Shown: piece by piece, positions 10,141 through 23,000 of the stretch | Layout: each line of letters begins with the position of its first letter | Position numbering within the stretch: the stretch's first letter is position 1 | NCBI RefSeq assembly: GCF_000340215.1 | Contig: NW_006921539.1 | Location: 1,746,507-1,810,506 of the forward strand | DNA: 64,000 nt | Direction: 5' to 3' | Source: Pseudocercospora fijiensis CIRAD86 | Taxonomy: Eukaryota; Ascomycota; Dothideomycetes; Mycosphaerellales; Mycosphaerellaceae | Notes under the pieces: generated by a model | Databases searched by the model: none | Seen by the model: only the letters and a program-made list of their open reading frames with translations | Told to the model about the DNA's origin: nothing | Program-made: the position numbers and the translations under genes

Positions 10141-11390
10141 ATGCGTTCATTCCTCACTCTCCTCCTGGCAGTGCCAGCTGCATTTGCCGATGTAATCATC
10201 GACAAGAGGCAGACCCCGAATACCATTGCAGGCAAATGGATCGCTCGCGTCGACGAAAACTCGCCTCTAGCAACAGTTCTTCAAGCATTTCGAACTCTGG
10301 CTGCTATCACACCATCACACCAATACGAAATCGGCAGCTTCAAGGCTTTCGCCTTCGATGCCCCCGACTCATTATTGGCTTTGATCTCCACCGTTGGTGG
10401 TATCAAGTCCATTGAGCCTGATACCAAGGTCTTCGCTTCGGCTCCTGTGTCTATGAACCCTGATGAGCTCGTCAAGCGTGCTCTTACTCTCCAGAGCGGA
10501 GCAGAGTATGGCCTTGCTAGAATATCCCACAGAGCCAAGGGTCAGAGTGGTTACATCTACGATACCTCTGCGGGCGCCGGAACAACCGTCTACGTTATCG
10601 ACACCGTACGTGCATGGCATTCGATCTGAATGAGGCTCCACTAATGACAATACAGGGTGTCTACACTCAGCACAGCGAATTTGGTGGTCGTGCGACGATG
10701 GGAGCCAACTTTGTTTCCGGAGAGTCCGCTACTGATGGAAATGGACACGGAACGCACTGCGCAGGCACCGTTGCTGGATCTACCTACGGTGTTGCCAAGA
10801 AGGCCAACATCATCGGCGTCAAGGTTCTTGGCTCAAACGGCTCTGGCAGCAACTCGCAAGTGCTCGCAGGTATCGACTGGGCTGTAAAGGACGCCCAGAA
10901 CAAGGGTCTTGTTGGCAAGTCTGTCATCTCAATGTCTCTCGGCGGTAGCTTCTCCCAGCAATCCAACGATGCCGTCAAGTCAGCCACTTCTGCTGGCGTC
11001 TTCGCTGCCATCGCCGCTGGTAACGACGGGAAGGACGCTCGCAACTACTCTCCAGCATCCGAGACTTCTGCTTGCACTGTCGGTGCTACTGACAGTAACG
11101 ATGCTAAGGCTTCTTTCTCCAACTACGGCCCAGTCGTCGATATCTTTGCTCCAGGTGTCAACATCAAGTCCTCATGGATCGGTTCTACTACCTCCACCAA
11201 CACCATCTCTGGCACTAGCATGGCCACTCCTCACATCGCTGGTCTTGCTGCCTACCTCATCGCCCTTGAGGGTTCTCTCAGCCCATCCGCTCTTTGCTCA
11301 CGCATTCAGGACTTGAGCACCAAGGATGTTATCACTTCCGCTGGCGCTCGCAGCCCTAACTACCTTGCCTACAACGGCAACGGCGCATAA
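10141..11390 (+). CDS. Secreted subtilisin-like serine protease (proteinase K type, S8)
   Basis: A secreted endopeptidase of the proteinase K/alkaline protease group, 399 residues in two exons (10141-10605 and 10656-11390). The intron 10606-10655 has GTACGT and ACAG ends and an ACTAATGAC branch site. A signal peptide (MRSFLTLLLAVPAAFA) is followed by an I9-type propeptide (about 20-115) and the catalytic domain. The triad is visible: Asp154 (YVIDTG, completed across the splice), His186 (GNGHGTHCAG) and Ser343 (SGTSMATPHIAG), with oxyanion Asn278 (AAGND). All key residues are present, so it should be active. Such enzymes are used for extracellular protein breakdown or host contact. It stands alone, with about 2.5 kb of non-genic DNA on either side, and ends about 2.3 kb from the transposon block. 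Confidence 0.93.
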
Positions 11391-13739
11391 GCCGAGGACG
11401 AGTGTTGTGACTACGACTGAGATATGGAATGATGAATTACGGATGACGGAAACGATGGTCGACAAGTTTTGGAAAAGCTGAACGAAGGACTTGGCTACAT
11501 CGCCGAAAGCGATATTTCTCATGTAGATGAAACTTAAGCATACGGCGTTTATTAGAGCTCTATGAGCTCTGAATGGTTTGACTGCTACCGAACCGGCGCA
11601 TCTCCCGTCTTCGTTTCAACCTCGAATCGCCTTTAGACTACCGTTTATCCGCCGCCACAGGAGACTGTACTTTCAAAACAATAGCAAGAACTTCGGGAGC
11701 TGGGCTCTAGGATCTTTTACTTACGCTTGTCGCCATCTCTATGTCGTTCCTCGAGCCGTTGTGGGTCACTTTTATAGAATCATGAGTATTTGCGTAGACT
11801 ACCTAATATTGGACAACCAGGAGGACCAGAGATTCGATGCGCCACAAGATGAGTTCCTGGTGGCGAACAAGATGGCCTGAACCTTCGATTCGAGGCTTTG
11901 AACACACATCCTTCCTTGAGCTGTACAGTCTGGGTGTAGACCTGTGTGGCCCTCGGACTTGCACTTGTTGAGAAGACTAGAAAAGTACTAGTCGCCACGG
12001 CGTATGCGCATGTGGGTACCGCAAACGGATGCTTGACTGGCATATTTTTTGCTGTGTACACATTGCTTAGGAAAGCAGTGGGCTATGTCCGCCTCCCTAT
12101 CCCTTTGCTAACACTTGTTAGCGCTCTGTAAGCTACAAACGCATTGCTTGTCGTTTGACCTATTATATCTTGTGTTAAGAACTGATCGACAATTCGCAAA
12201 TGCGCTACTTACTAGTGCTTGGTATAGGAAAAGCTAAGTAATAGGGCACGGCAATCGGAAGCACAGCCACTACTCTCGTCGACACAGCTTGGGCTCTGAA
12301 GCTGTATACATCCAAAAGCTCCTAGTGCTTAGCAACTAGCGAGAGAGCTGCAATTACATTCATCTCCGGCTACCGCTGCGGAACCGATTGATGCGAGAAC
12401 GGTAATAGTCGCAGCGACGCTGAGTATAGACCGCATAGTGTTCTTGCTGTTTTGCGATGTCGACTGTAGAGGACAGGTTGTGTTAGTGAATGCTAAGATC
12501 GATCGAAAGACAGTGATCGTAAGCACTATTTGTACTCGCAGTCTCGTATCCGGGAAAACAACACTTTACCCTTAATGTAATCCTCGATTCCTCGACGTAA
12601 TAAAGTAGTAATGAAACTCACACTAGGATGGACCTCCTTACTAACAAGGCCGGTTATTGTCCTCCGTATAATAAAGTATCGTTCTATCCGTGTAGTGCTT
12701 GCCCTATTCTAATCTAGCGGAGAGAACAAATCAGATAACAGAATCCTGCTTTCTACCTGCTGGCCGCTAAGCCGTAGATAGTGCACTTATTAACGTAGCT
12801 AGGGCCTATATACACCCTCTTTCAAGAACCGAATGCCAGCGTCCCTGCGTCCGCCGCCCGAGTAGAAGATTGTAACTCAATACAGGCATAGAGTCCGATG
12901 TGGGTTGCCGCTACAGTCTGCTTCTCCTATTGGATAAAGCAGCAGCCGCAGGGGTCGGAGTTTCTTCTACAGGGTGTAGATAATTATGATAATACATAGC
13001 ACCGAAACGTTGGAAGAGCCCCCGAAGAGGGTGTATGCTAACGGTTGGCAAATGCTACAGCCTACAGCGGCCTGTGACCCTATATTTAGTCGTTGTTTAT
13101 TCACCTGTTCATTCACCAACCGTGAAACCGTTGCACAGATGCTTACATTTGTGCAACCAGGGAGTCAACTCGACACCAGCATCGTTAAGATTCGACGCCG
13201 CCGCAATGTCTCTTTTTGACCATCCATTGCCAAAGTACACAAGCCGATTACCTTGCTCGTTGCAATGCGGATAGCTGGAGTCCTCCCATCTCGGTTCTCT
13301 CCTCACAACATCGGCGTGCGCCGCACTCCCCGGCCAGAGACCACATATTCGTTCACCCTCCATACCACCATTGCACCACGAAGAGCAGTGTAAGCCCATG
13401 ACGGTTCGCGGCAAGTATGATTCGCAGTATGCCGGATAATCTCTTACAGCCTCCTCAGTGGGCACGGTCATTCGGATGGCTTGCGTGGAGCCCTTTCGAA
13501 GGCCCTTGACCTACCGAGTGGCACAACATTGGTGCTAGCCCGGTACTGTTTGGACCTAGACTCGTGAACAAGTTCGGATAGCCTGCGGCGGCGAGACCAA
13601 CACATGTGTCAGGAAGCCAGGATTGCACCCTCTGAAACTGACATTGTAACCAGCGCTACAGATCGAGCAATAAGATTGTTTTTATTCCAGCAGCTAACTA
13701 TATAGCAGCCAGCTACTACCCTGTCTGCCATTCATTAAC
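11391..13739. other. Non-genic region between the subtilase and the LINE
   Basis: No convincing gene. The 3' part (about 12540-13000) becomes richer in TA and poorer in CA/TG, hinting at old transposon remnants. One short minus-strand frame with a signal-peptide-like N-terminus (12329-12451) is listed separately. Confidence 0.4.
12329..12451 (-). other. Short frame with signal-peptide-like N-terminus
   Basis: An ATG on the minus strand near 12436 opens a frame of about 35 codons: a hydrophobic MRSILSVAATITVLASIG leader, an AVA-type cleavage region, then GDECNCSSLASC and a stop. It looks like the first exon or broken start of a small secreted cysteine-rich protein. Downstream, another frame contains further Cys-rich sequence, but I could not find splice sites that join them. 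It may be a decayed effector-like gene or chance. Confidence 0.22.
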
Positions 13740-13775
13740 TGCTATAGAGGAGATACCCGGCACCGGCAGTTCGTT

Positions 13776-13792
13776 AAGGGAGTCGAACCCTT
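13776..13792 (-). other. tRNA T-arm-like hairpin at the 3' end of the LINE
   Basis: On the minus strand, AAGGG-TTCGACT-CCCTT is a perfect 5-bp stem with a seven-base T-loop and a B-box sequence. I found no matching acceptor stem or A-box, so it is not a tRNA gene. It may be a tRNA- or SINE-like tail of the LINE. Confidence 0.3.
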
Positions 13793-15699
13793 CTACTATC
13801 GCTCCCCTATATACTATCTTCCGTCGATAGTAATTAGTACCGCACCTACTTAATTTAAGGGAAGAGCGTGCGAGGACTAGAATACTACGCTACCTTAATC
13901 CTATATAATCCTTTCTAAATCTAACAACACTAAAGCCTAGAAGGGCCCTCTAGTAATATATACCTACTAAAGGATCCGAGGCTCCCGTCGGATCCTAACC
14001 TGCTTCGGTTCCTACCCCTAGAGTTACTTAAAGGTCCTCGCGTTGTACTTCTTTCCTATATACTTATTAGTTAAGTAGGCTATCCGATTAACGTAGACCT
14101 ATTTCCTAATTAATGTCCTAAAAAACTCAACTGCCGTATCGATACGCTAATAGTTAACCGGCTTAGTAAAGGAGTATAATAGGTAACACTTCTACAAACC
14201 CTATACTAGAGCCTAGCTTAGTACGAGCTAGCGCCTTTTATCTAATCTACGGAGGTTTAGTAAAAAGGCGGTTAAGACTACTAGCCCGTCTAACGTCCTT
14301 ACCTCTAGAACTTAAACCGAGGAGACTCTATACTATATTAAGTAGAACTCCTCCTAAACCGCCTTAGAGACCTTATAGTCTAGCTAAATATAGTTTAGGG
14401 AGAGATCCCTCCCGTCTACCGGGCACATCTACTATACCGGTTCGATCTATATAAGCTAAGAGCCCGATTAGACCTTTCTATATACGATCCGCTAGAGTAG
14501 GTTACCTGCCTTTAGCGTACCGTATAGGAGGCGGAGTAATTTCTAGAGGTCCTCTAGGTCTATTTTACATCCCGTTATTAACTTATATGCCTAGAGATAC
14601 CTCTAAGTTAGCCTATTAAAGCTATATCCCTTTAGGCGCCTCGCAACGAAAGTCCTATACGCCGTAGCGAAGCCGACTTTGCTAAGCTTAGCCGGGTCGC
14701 TATAGGTTCTAAACTTGTATTTATAACGAGGCCGAGATCTCTAAGGTCTATCCCTCTTATTAAGTAGGGCCCGCTAATCCGTCGGTAGGGCTTTAATTAA
14801 GCCCCTAATAGCCTTACGGGCCCTATTAATGTTACTTCTACTAACAATTGTAGTAGGAATATTAGGGGCTCTTTTATTAGGGTCCTATACGTCCCCTAAT
14901 AGCCGAGCCCCTATATTCTAGAGTAGCTTCTATCCCTTACTATTCTACCGCCTTGCCCCCGCCCTTAGTCCCGGAGAGATTAGGGGGTAGTAGAACAATG
15001 CGGTAGATAGTATATTATTACGAGTCTTCGGCGGGTCTATTACGATAATACAGTCCTCCTTAGTAAAGTTATAGAGTAAACTCTACCTTCTCTAGAGGTA
15101 ACCTACCGAACCTAGAACCGCCTAAACTCGCGAAGAGAAGGCCTAGATCTAGGGGTTAGTAACTGCATTATTAATAGACTAGGTACTAGCGCATCCTACT
15201 AATACCTCGTTCGCTAGAGAGGCCTATACTAGACTAGGTCTAGTAGTAGCTCGCATTATAGTAGCAGTAACACTACTATTAATAATAGAGTTAATATCTA
15301 TATAGCCTAAGCCGCCTTCCTTTCTCGCGTAGCAGGCTTTTAGGTTAGTAATCGTGTATCTCCGGCTATCCTATACTAGGCGATAGTACTCCTTTTCTAA
15401 CGCCTTTCTCGTCGATATAGGGACTTTAAGGAACCTTATCGCGTATCGGAGTAAGGACATTATTAGGGCATTCGCTACTAACACTCTCCTTTTTAAAGAT
15501 AGGTAATATTTTAACTATTAGGAGGCTACCGTTTCGAACTTGTCCTAGATCTTTACCTAGAAGTCCTTTAATTGTATATCGATATCTATCCCTACTAGGA
15601 TCCCTAAGTGTTTATAGGGGTGCTCCGGAGAGACTACCTAGACACTAGGTAAAGCTAATAGTTAGATATTACCGATATAGAGGATGTATGATTTATCCT

Positions 15700-16690
15700 A
15701 GTTAACCTTTGCACCTAATGCTGCGGAGTATATATTAAGCGCTTTTATTAGGGCGTTTGCCTCTAATTAATTACGTAGAACTACCGCCGTATTATCTACA
15801 TATATTATTAGCTTAATAACCTGTCCCTTCGTAAAGACCTTAGAAATCTCTTCTATTCTCTAGGTCCCTTAGGATAAGTTAGGCCAATCCCTTAATAGCT
15901 GCGATATAGAGAGGACAACTTATAGGGTTACCTTAGCGTACGCTATAGTAAACCTAAATCGAATCTCTAAGGAAGCCGTTTAAGTAAACCCGAGTACGTA
16001 CATTAGAGTACAACAGCTTAATCTACCTAATAAACTAGTCTAGGAAGCCGAGTTTGCTTAATACCGCCTAAAGGAAAGTATAGCTAACTCTATCGTAGGC
16101 TTTCTCCTAATCTAGGAAGAGGATAGCGATAGGCTCTTTATTAATCGGGGGTCTATTGCCTCGAGGTCGATGTCGGTCGATTAGGAACTAAACTGTCCTA
16201 ACATTGTCGTCAATTAAGCGCCCTAGTAAAAAGGCACTTTAATAGGGGCCGATAACATCCTTCAATACGTGTACTATCCTTTGTATAAGAACCTTAGTAA
16301 AGATCTTATAATCAACATTTATTATAGATAGCGGTCGGTAATTCTTTAGCTCCTCGGGAGAGCCCTTTTCCTTATAGAGAAGGGTAAGGATACCGTCTAT
16401 CTATCCCTCTAGGAGCTCGTTCCTAACTATTATTTGCTTACTAACCTTAGCGATCCGGTAGGCAATTAGTAGCGGTTCTTGTTCTACTTTCCTATTAGTC
16501 CTAATTCGTACGGTACTCGGTTCTACGCGGATAAGAGCTTTGTAATACTTAGTAGGTAAGCTATTAAACCCCGGCGACCTCCCTACGGCTACTCTTTTAA
16601 GCGATAACTAAACCTTATCTATATAGTTAAGGTCGATATAGTCCTTTGCCGATTTCGTACTAATCCTCTTATCTAAACAGTTTAAGATCC
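15700..16690 (-). pseudogene. LINE reverse transcriptase domain, broken
   Basis: RT blocks are recognisable in order despite many TAG/TAA codons: GFNSLPTKYYKAL, the NYRPLSI block, a YDRVSY block, a GNPISCPL block and YVDN. The catalytic aspartate pair is reduced to D-N. It cannot encode a working enzyme. Confidence 0.7.
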
Positions 16691-17189
16691 TATCGCGGGC
16701 CTACCTAGCCGATAGCTTTTTAGTATACAACTCCTTATAAAACTATCCGGCAATAGCTAAGAGTTCCTTAGGTTTAGTTCGAACTATACCTTTATTGTCT
16801 AATAGGCTAGAGATATAGGTATACGTTATTGCCTTATATAAAGAGAAGAACTACTTAGTAGGCCGCTCTCCTAGTAGCAAGTGCTTAGCTAGGGCGTAGT
16901 AAGAGTAGTTCTTAAATTGCTACTTAGCGAGGTAACTTTCCTTTACCTCTATAGCCTCGATCCTAAGCTCTAGGTCTCGATCTACTACTTTAGACCTTCG
17001 CTTACTTATCAAAGTCGAGCGCTGCCTCGTCAAATTCCTAGAGAGCTTGCGTAATCGCTTATACCGCTCCTCTATTATTAGGCGAAGGCAGGCTTGAATG
17101 CCCGCTTTGTACTTAGGCTATTTACTAATAAGGTCCTTATAGGGTAACAGGACAAGAGCTTAGTAGTAGCTAGCTACTACCTATCTTTT

Positions 17190-17985
17190 GTCTAGTATTA
17201 ATAGGTGTAACCGCTATCTTCCTAGTCCTCGTTTATTAGATTTAGGCCGTCCAATTTCAACAGATACCGCTTTATAGTCAGAAATCCCGCTATTTGATAG
17301 TATTCGCTATTAAGCTATCCTACTAAACTAGTTAGCCCGTACGTAAATACGGTCGATCCTCGATATCCCGGAGGATAGAACAAAATACGTAAATTCAATG
17401 CGGTTAGGATAGAGCTCTCTCTATCTATTAATAAAGTTAGTATTATTAGATCGCAGTTTACCTATAAATTGCTTTATAGCTAAGACTACCGAAACCCGAC
17501 TAGGAGCCCCGCTCCTTCTATTAATGCCTAGGGAGCACTAGTTCTAGTCCCCTCTAACTATGTTATAGTTAATAGGTTCTACTAACTCACTTAATCTTAT
17601 CGACGCTTAGTTAAAGTACTTAAGCCTCGGTCTAATGTTCGCTAGGGCGTATATATAGGAGACAGTAAATACGACCTCTTTATAGATTAACCTATAAACT
17701 AAAAGCCTCCTATCTAGGTCCGCGTAAAGGGGTAAGCCTTTAGCAAACGCAGTAGTAAAGCTATTAACTAGGATGCCTACGCCTCCTCTGTCCGCAACCG
17801 ACGGGTTGTTAAGGAAGAGGATACCTAGGAATATTAGCTTATAATACAAAGACATTTTATTACTTAGGCGCGTATCCTAAAGCAATATAACATTAAACTA
17901 GCGGCTTCTTATAAACTTATAGACCGTACGAAATCTAGCGGGATTGCGTACCGAGTTAATATTCAAAGAGCAAATACGTACATTA
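17190..17985 (-). pseudogene. LINE apurinic-type endonuclease domain, broken
   Basis: The translated minus strand reads LNINSVRNPARFRTVYKF, later VILL-stop-DTRLS, then SVADRGGVGILVNS. This is the familiar start of a retrotransposon APE endonuclease, where the VILLQETHL strand normally carries a catalytic Glu. Here that region contains a stop and an E-to-D difference. The longest uninterrupted piece is 82 codons (17607-17855). Confidence 0.7.
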
Positions 17986-18260
17986 AGTCCCTTTATAACT
18001 TAGGTTTAAAAGGCAGTATCGACTCGACCCCCTATTTATTCGTAAGAATAACTGTTTCTACCTCTAGACAGGCTAGGGTAGGGTAAGCCTTATTATAAAC
18101 ATTATAGGACTAGTTAAGCTTTGCCGCTACAAAGAGAGCTATAAATGGTTTAGTATGTCCTAGGTTAGCCTTCCCTAGGGGGATCTCAACCTATTAGATA
18201 CTATAAACCCTATTAAAACAAAGAACAAATTGGCCTATACGGGCACTAAAGCCGACTTGC

Positions 18261-18457
18261 TGTTAGGGCCAAAGAGGCTATATGTGATTGGTATGTAACT
18301 AGGCCGAGTGAAGCTAGGGTCTCGATGCCTTAGGTAGGGCTTAGCGCTTAGCGTTAGGCTAACTCTCCTACCTTCCTCCCTCTCCTCCTAGATCCTTATC
18401 GAATACTAAACTGATTTACTACCACCCTATCTACCTGCTAATATAACCCTTCTTATA
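18261..18457 (+). repeat. 5' LTR of chromovirus 1
   Basis: 197 bp, closely matching 25193-25391. A long stretch (GTCTCGATGCCTTAGGTAGG and onward to the AAACTGATTTACTAC region) is nearly identical in both copies. The differences are mainly C/T and G/A, as expected from RIP after insertion. Confidence 0.92.
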
Positions 18458-18699
18458 CAGTATTCGATCTACCCTTTAAGGGTAGTAGCTAGATAGTCCT
18501 TATTTCAAGCTTTTAGCGGTATAGCTACGAAAACCATCGATTTAACTATATTACGCCCGAAGAACGGGACCTATACGTACTATTCTATCGAAACAACCGT
18601 ACTAATTATCAAGTAAGGCCTTCTATACGGCCTATTATACTAAGTTAAGCATACTAAGCCGATATCTACTAATCCCGCTACATCCGTATCTTAGGGGCT

Positions 18700-20058
18700 A
18701 ATAATACATTATTAGTGTCGCCCCTTACAATAGCCGGTTTATTACGAAACAACAACCGTGCTGCTGCTAGCAGCGCTAGCAACGACAACGCTAGTGGCAC
18801 AGTCCCCGCTAAAGTGCCTGCTAAAGTACCTCCTACTAAAGAGCCTGCCGGAGAGCCTATTAAAGAAGAACCTACGATTCCAGGTAATAATCTAGAATTA
18901 CCTGTTAACGACATTCTTAACAACATTGTCAATCGACGATATAGCTAGCTAGCCTTTAGCCCCTAGCTAGTAGCGAGACTTTAAGAAGCTACCTAAAACA
19001 GGCTTACTGCCCTACGTTAAGAATAACAGCTAAAGGATAATCTCCTCGAGATTCGCCGCCTATAGGAAGCCCTAACAACTACTGCTAGACTAGAACTAGT
19101 AGCAGTACCTTCTATTCAAAAGAAGGATGCTAAGCTTAAAGACTGTACCGTATTTGATGGCTCTAGCCGTAAGTAGTATAATGATTACATACGTGATTGT
19201 GAATTAAACTAGCGGAATGCACTAAGGGCCCTGCTAGACGACTATTCGCTAGTCGTCTATACTATGCAATACATTAATAGAGACCTAAAACGCACCTAGG
19301 ATAACTATTTCGACTCCCTTACTAATTAGACCGCTGTTTAGTAGCAAGACTACAAGACTATTATACTAGACACCCTTAGAAACCCTATACTAAGGCAACA
19401 ATATGCTTAGGACTAATACCTTCGAGCTAAACAAAAGACTAATCAATCGGCTCGCTTATTTAAGGCCTATTTAAAGACCCTTAAGGACGATTTACTAGCT
19501 AAGACCGACTCTATCTAGATTTCCGAAATACGCCCTAAATTGCGATAGGAATTAGTCCTTAAATTAGACCGCCGTCGTGTATTCGAACAGGCTAACCTAA
19601 TACGCATTTAATTCATAGTCGAAGTAGAAACAGCCGAACGGGCTATTTAGCTCTAATAACGACTAGAATCGAGGATCCGACTAGCTAGTACTAACCGCGG
19701 CAATCGTAGTAGCCGCGGAGGAAACCAAGGTTCCTACTATAACAACAATACTAACAATAGGAACAGTAACAATAACCGTAGAAGAGGCCGTAGCCGCCGG
19801 CTATATAGAGGAGGCCGCGATAGGGGCCGTAGAAGGGGCTCGTATCCCTACAATGCTAACCGCTCTGCTAACAATAACAACAGCTACGGTAGTCTACTAA
19901 CCGGGTTGAAGTGCTTCAACTGTAATAGCACTAGCTATCTACTAGGCTAATACGACAAACCTAAGGATTAGGCCCGAATCGACCGTACTACCGCTAAGCA
20001 CCGTAAGCACCTTTTAGCCGCTAATACTACCCCTGTCAGTCCTTCGAAAAAAGAGTAA
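18700..20058 (+). pseudogene. gag of chromovirus 1, broken
   Basis: The gag frame includes an open N-terminal segment (about 18715-18948, Ala/Pro/Lys-rich) and an Asn/Arg/Gly-rich region, then a zinc knuckle near 19912. The knuckle reads C-F-N-C, NSTS, then Tyr where His is expected, and Tyr again where the last Cys is expected. Both are the outcome of CpA/TpG-to-TpA mutation, so the CCHC knuckle is destroyed. The frame ends TCG AAA AAA GAG TAA, and the pol frame is offset by minus one. Confidence 0.75.
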
Positions 20059-20099
20059 GCGCCGTACTAACTGTTAGCCTTATACGGCGTAAGACTATC

Positions 20100-23000
20100 G
20101 ACATTATGCTAGCTATTATACGTACCTGTCTTATATCTAGGCGCGACACCAACTATAAGGCAAAGGTTATACTAGATCCCGGAAATTCAGTTAGTGCCCT
20201 TATTAGCTATCGCCTAGCTAAGCAATTAGACCTCCGACAACTGCCGAAAACTAACCTACTAACCCTTGCTTAGTTTAATAACGCTCGGCACTTAACCTAT
20301 AGGGCCTACTATGTTCCTATAGTTCTAAAAGACAACCTCGGAAATAAACGCCTACTAAACTTTACTGCCTACGCGGTAGATATAGACAGCCTCCTATCCG
20401 ACATTGTTATTAGCAACCCTATTCTTAAGTACTATACTATAGTTATAGACTTAGGCAGTCAACAATAGCGATTTAGAATCGCTAGGAAAGAGGACATTAA
20501 ACATATCGATATTAGCGAGTATCCTAATAATATTAGGGTCCTGTTTATTAGCAACCTAATACTAGCCTCCGCCTTAGCTAATCCGACTGCTAACCTACTC
20601 GGTAGTAATAACGATGAACCTGTACCCCCTAATAGTATAGACCCTAATTAGCTCGAACGTATACTAGTGCCTATTCGAGAGACCTATATTAATGTATTCA
20701 AACATTACCTAGTATCGACATTGCCTATGTTTAAGGAGATAGATTATAAGATTGATATTATAGAGGGCAAGGAGGTTCCTTTTAGCCCCCTCTACAACCT
20801 TAGTAAGCGAGAGCTTGCTGTATTGCGTAAATACCTAGAGGAAAACCTAGCTAACGGCCGCATTCGGTATAGTAACAGCCCTACTAGTGCCCCTATCCTG
20901 TTCGTACTAAAGAAGGATAGTAGCCTACGCCTCTATATCGATTATCGTAGACTTAATACTATTACTATTAAAGATCGCTGTCCACTTCCTCTTATTAATA
21001 AGACCCTCGACCGCCTTTCTAGTACCTACTACTATACTATACTAGACATTAAGGATGCATACTATCGCATTTGTATTCGCAAGGGCGATAAATAGAAGAC
21101 AGCCTTTCGTACTCGCTATAGCTATTTTAAGTACTTAGTTATACTATTTGGGCTAGCTAATGCCCCTGCTACATTCTAGTCCTATATTAATCGGGCCCTA
21201 TTAGGCCTATTAGATTACCTCTGTATAGTTTACCTAGATAACATCCTAGTTTATATACACTCTCCTAACATTGCGGAATACTAGGCTATAGTCCGCAAGG
21301 TACTCGATCGCCTAAGGGCCTATAGCTTGTATTACAAGCCTTCTAAATGCACCTTTGCTGCTAAAGAGGTGTTATTCCTCGGCTTCCTCGTGTTAACTAA
21401 GGGTATTAAGGCTAATCCTAATCGGATCAAAACTATTACTAAATAGCCTATTCCTACGTTAATTAAGGAGCTGTAGTCGTTCCTCGGTTTTGCTAACTTC
21501 TATCGCCGATTTATTAAGGGCTATTTACGGTATGTAATGCCCCTAACTGAGCTTACTAAAACCAAGGCCAACCCGACTAGGGAGTTTAAATAGACTAACA
21601 AGGCGCGAGCCGCTTTTGACGGTTTAAAGCAGCGCTTTACTAAAGTCCCCTTATTGCACTATTTCGTACTAAGCAAATAGATCCGCATTAAGACTAACGC
21701 TTTACAGTTTGCTATATTAGCTATTATGTTACAATAGGCTAATAACAATTACTAGCACCCGATTGCCTTCTTCTCGAGGAAGATAATTAATGCTAAGCGT
21801 CGCTACGAGACCTACGAGTAAGAGCTCTTAGCTATTGTCGAGGCCTTTAAGTATTAGAGGCATTACCTCGATAGGGCCTAATATACGATATAGGTCTATA
21901 CAGACTATAACAACCTCCGTAGTATTACTAAGGTTACTAGAGTTATAGGTCGACAGGCTAGATAGGCCGTCTACCTCGCTAGGTTTGATTTTAATATATT
22001 ACATCGGCTAGGCGTAAGTAACCCTGCTAATAGCCTATCGAGGCGACCTAATTACGACAGCGGGACTTAGTAATCCATTAATTTATTGTTTCCAACCCTA
22101 TAGCATAAGATTGCTATAGCCCGTATTGTTAATAAGCAAGCGTAGGATAAGCGGCTTACCGGACTCCGCGACGGCTTAAAGCATGTTAATGCTCTTGCTA
22201 TATTAATAGTACGTATTAAGGCAAGGGCTAAGGATACAGATAGGAGAAGTTATAATAACTCCCTAGTCGATATCGCTATATATAGTAATAGCGATTAAAG
22301 CACTAATACAGTTGATCCGGCTACTAGTACTACTAGATACATATAGTACGTACTACGCAAGATAGCGAGGGTGCTGTTAAGCGAACTTGTAGAAGGGGAT
22401 AGACGAGCGTTTATAGATAAGCTGTTACGTGCTTAGTAAAGGGACGCTTTTACTACTGCTCGTATAGATTAGCTTAGAAGTGGCCGTAAGATTAGATCTA
22501 GTAAGAATTAGTCGATCGATGCTAATAGCCATTTACGCTATAAGGGCAGGCTCTATGTCCCTGCCGAGCATTCGATCCGATAAGAGCTTCTTAAGCGACA
22601 CTATAATAGTAAGCTTGCCGGTTACTATAGTATAGAGAGGTCGTACGAGTTACTATCGCGCACATACTACTAGCTAAATAGTAAGCGGGATATAAAGGAC
22701 TACGTAAACATGTATGCCGTGTGTTAACGTATTAAGGCACTAAAACATTAGCCTTTTAGCGAGTTGTCCTTATTACTAATCCCTTACAAGCCATTTGTAG
22801 AGCTTATAATAGACTTTATTACAGGCCTTCTACCTGCTAAACGTAGGGGCAGTAAGGACATCTTCGATGCTATCCTTGTTATAGTAGATCGGTTTACTAA
22901 AGGCGCTCGATATATCCCGGCACGGAAGGATTAGACTGCTATTAACATAGTAGAGGCTCTATAGAGCAATATCTTCTATACCTATTAGGGAACCCCTAAG

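Larger units (their letters stand above)
13740..18255 (-). mobile_element. LINE retrotransposon, 3' part (EN-RT), RIP-degraded
   Basis: This is the endonuclease and reverse transcriptase portion of a non-LTR retrotransposon, full of TAG/TAA stops. An APE-type endonuclease begins near 17985 (LNINSVRNPA) and continues through SVADRGGVGILVNS. The RT follows at about 16680-15700: GFNSLPTKYYKA, then NYRPLSIINVDYKIFTKVL, EKAYDRV, a GNPISCPLY box (usually GDPLSCPLY) and the catalytic box read as YVDN near 15805. The D-to-N and Q/W-to-stop changes are those expected from CpA-to-TpA mutation. The domain order is Tad1/L1-like. The left boundary is placed by composition and is uncertain by about 100 bp. 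The element continues at 25397 after the inserted chromovirus. Confidence 0.8.
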
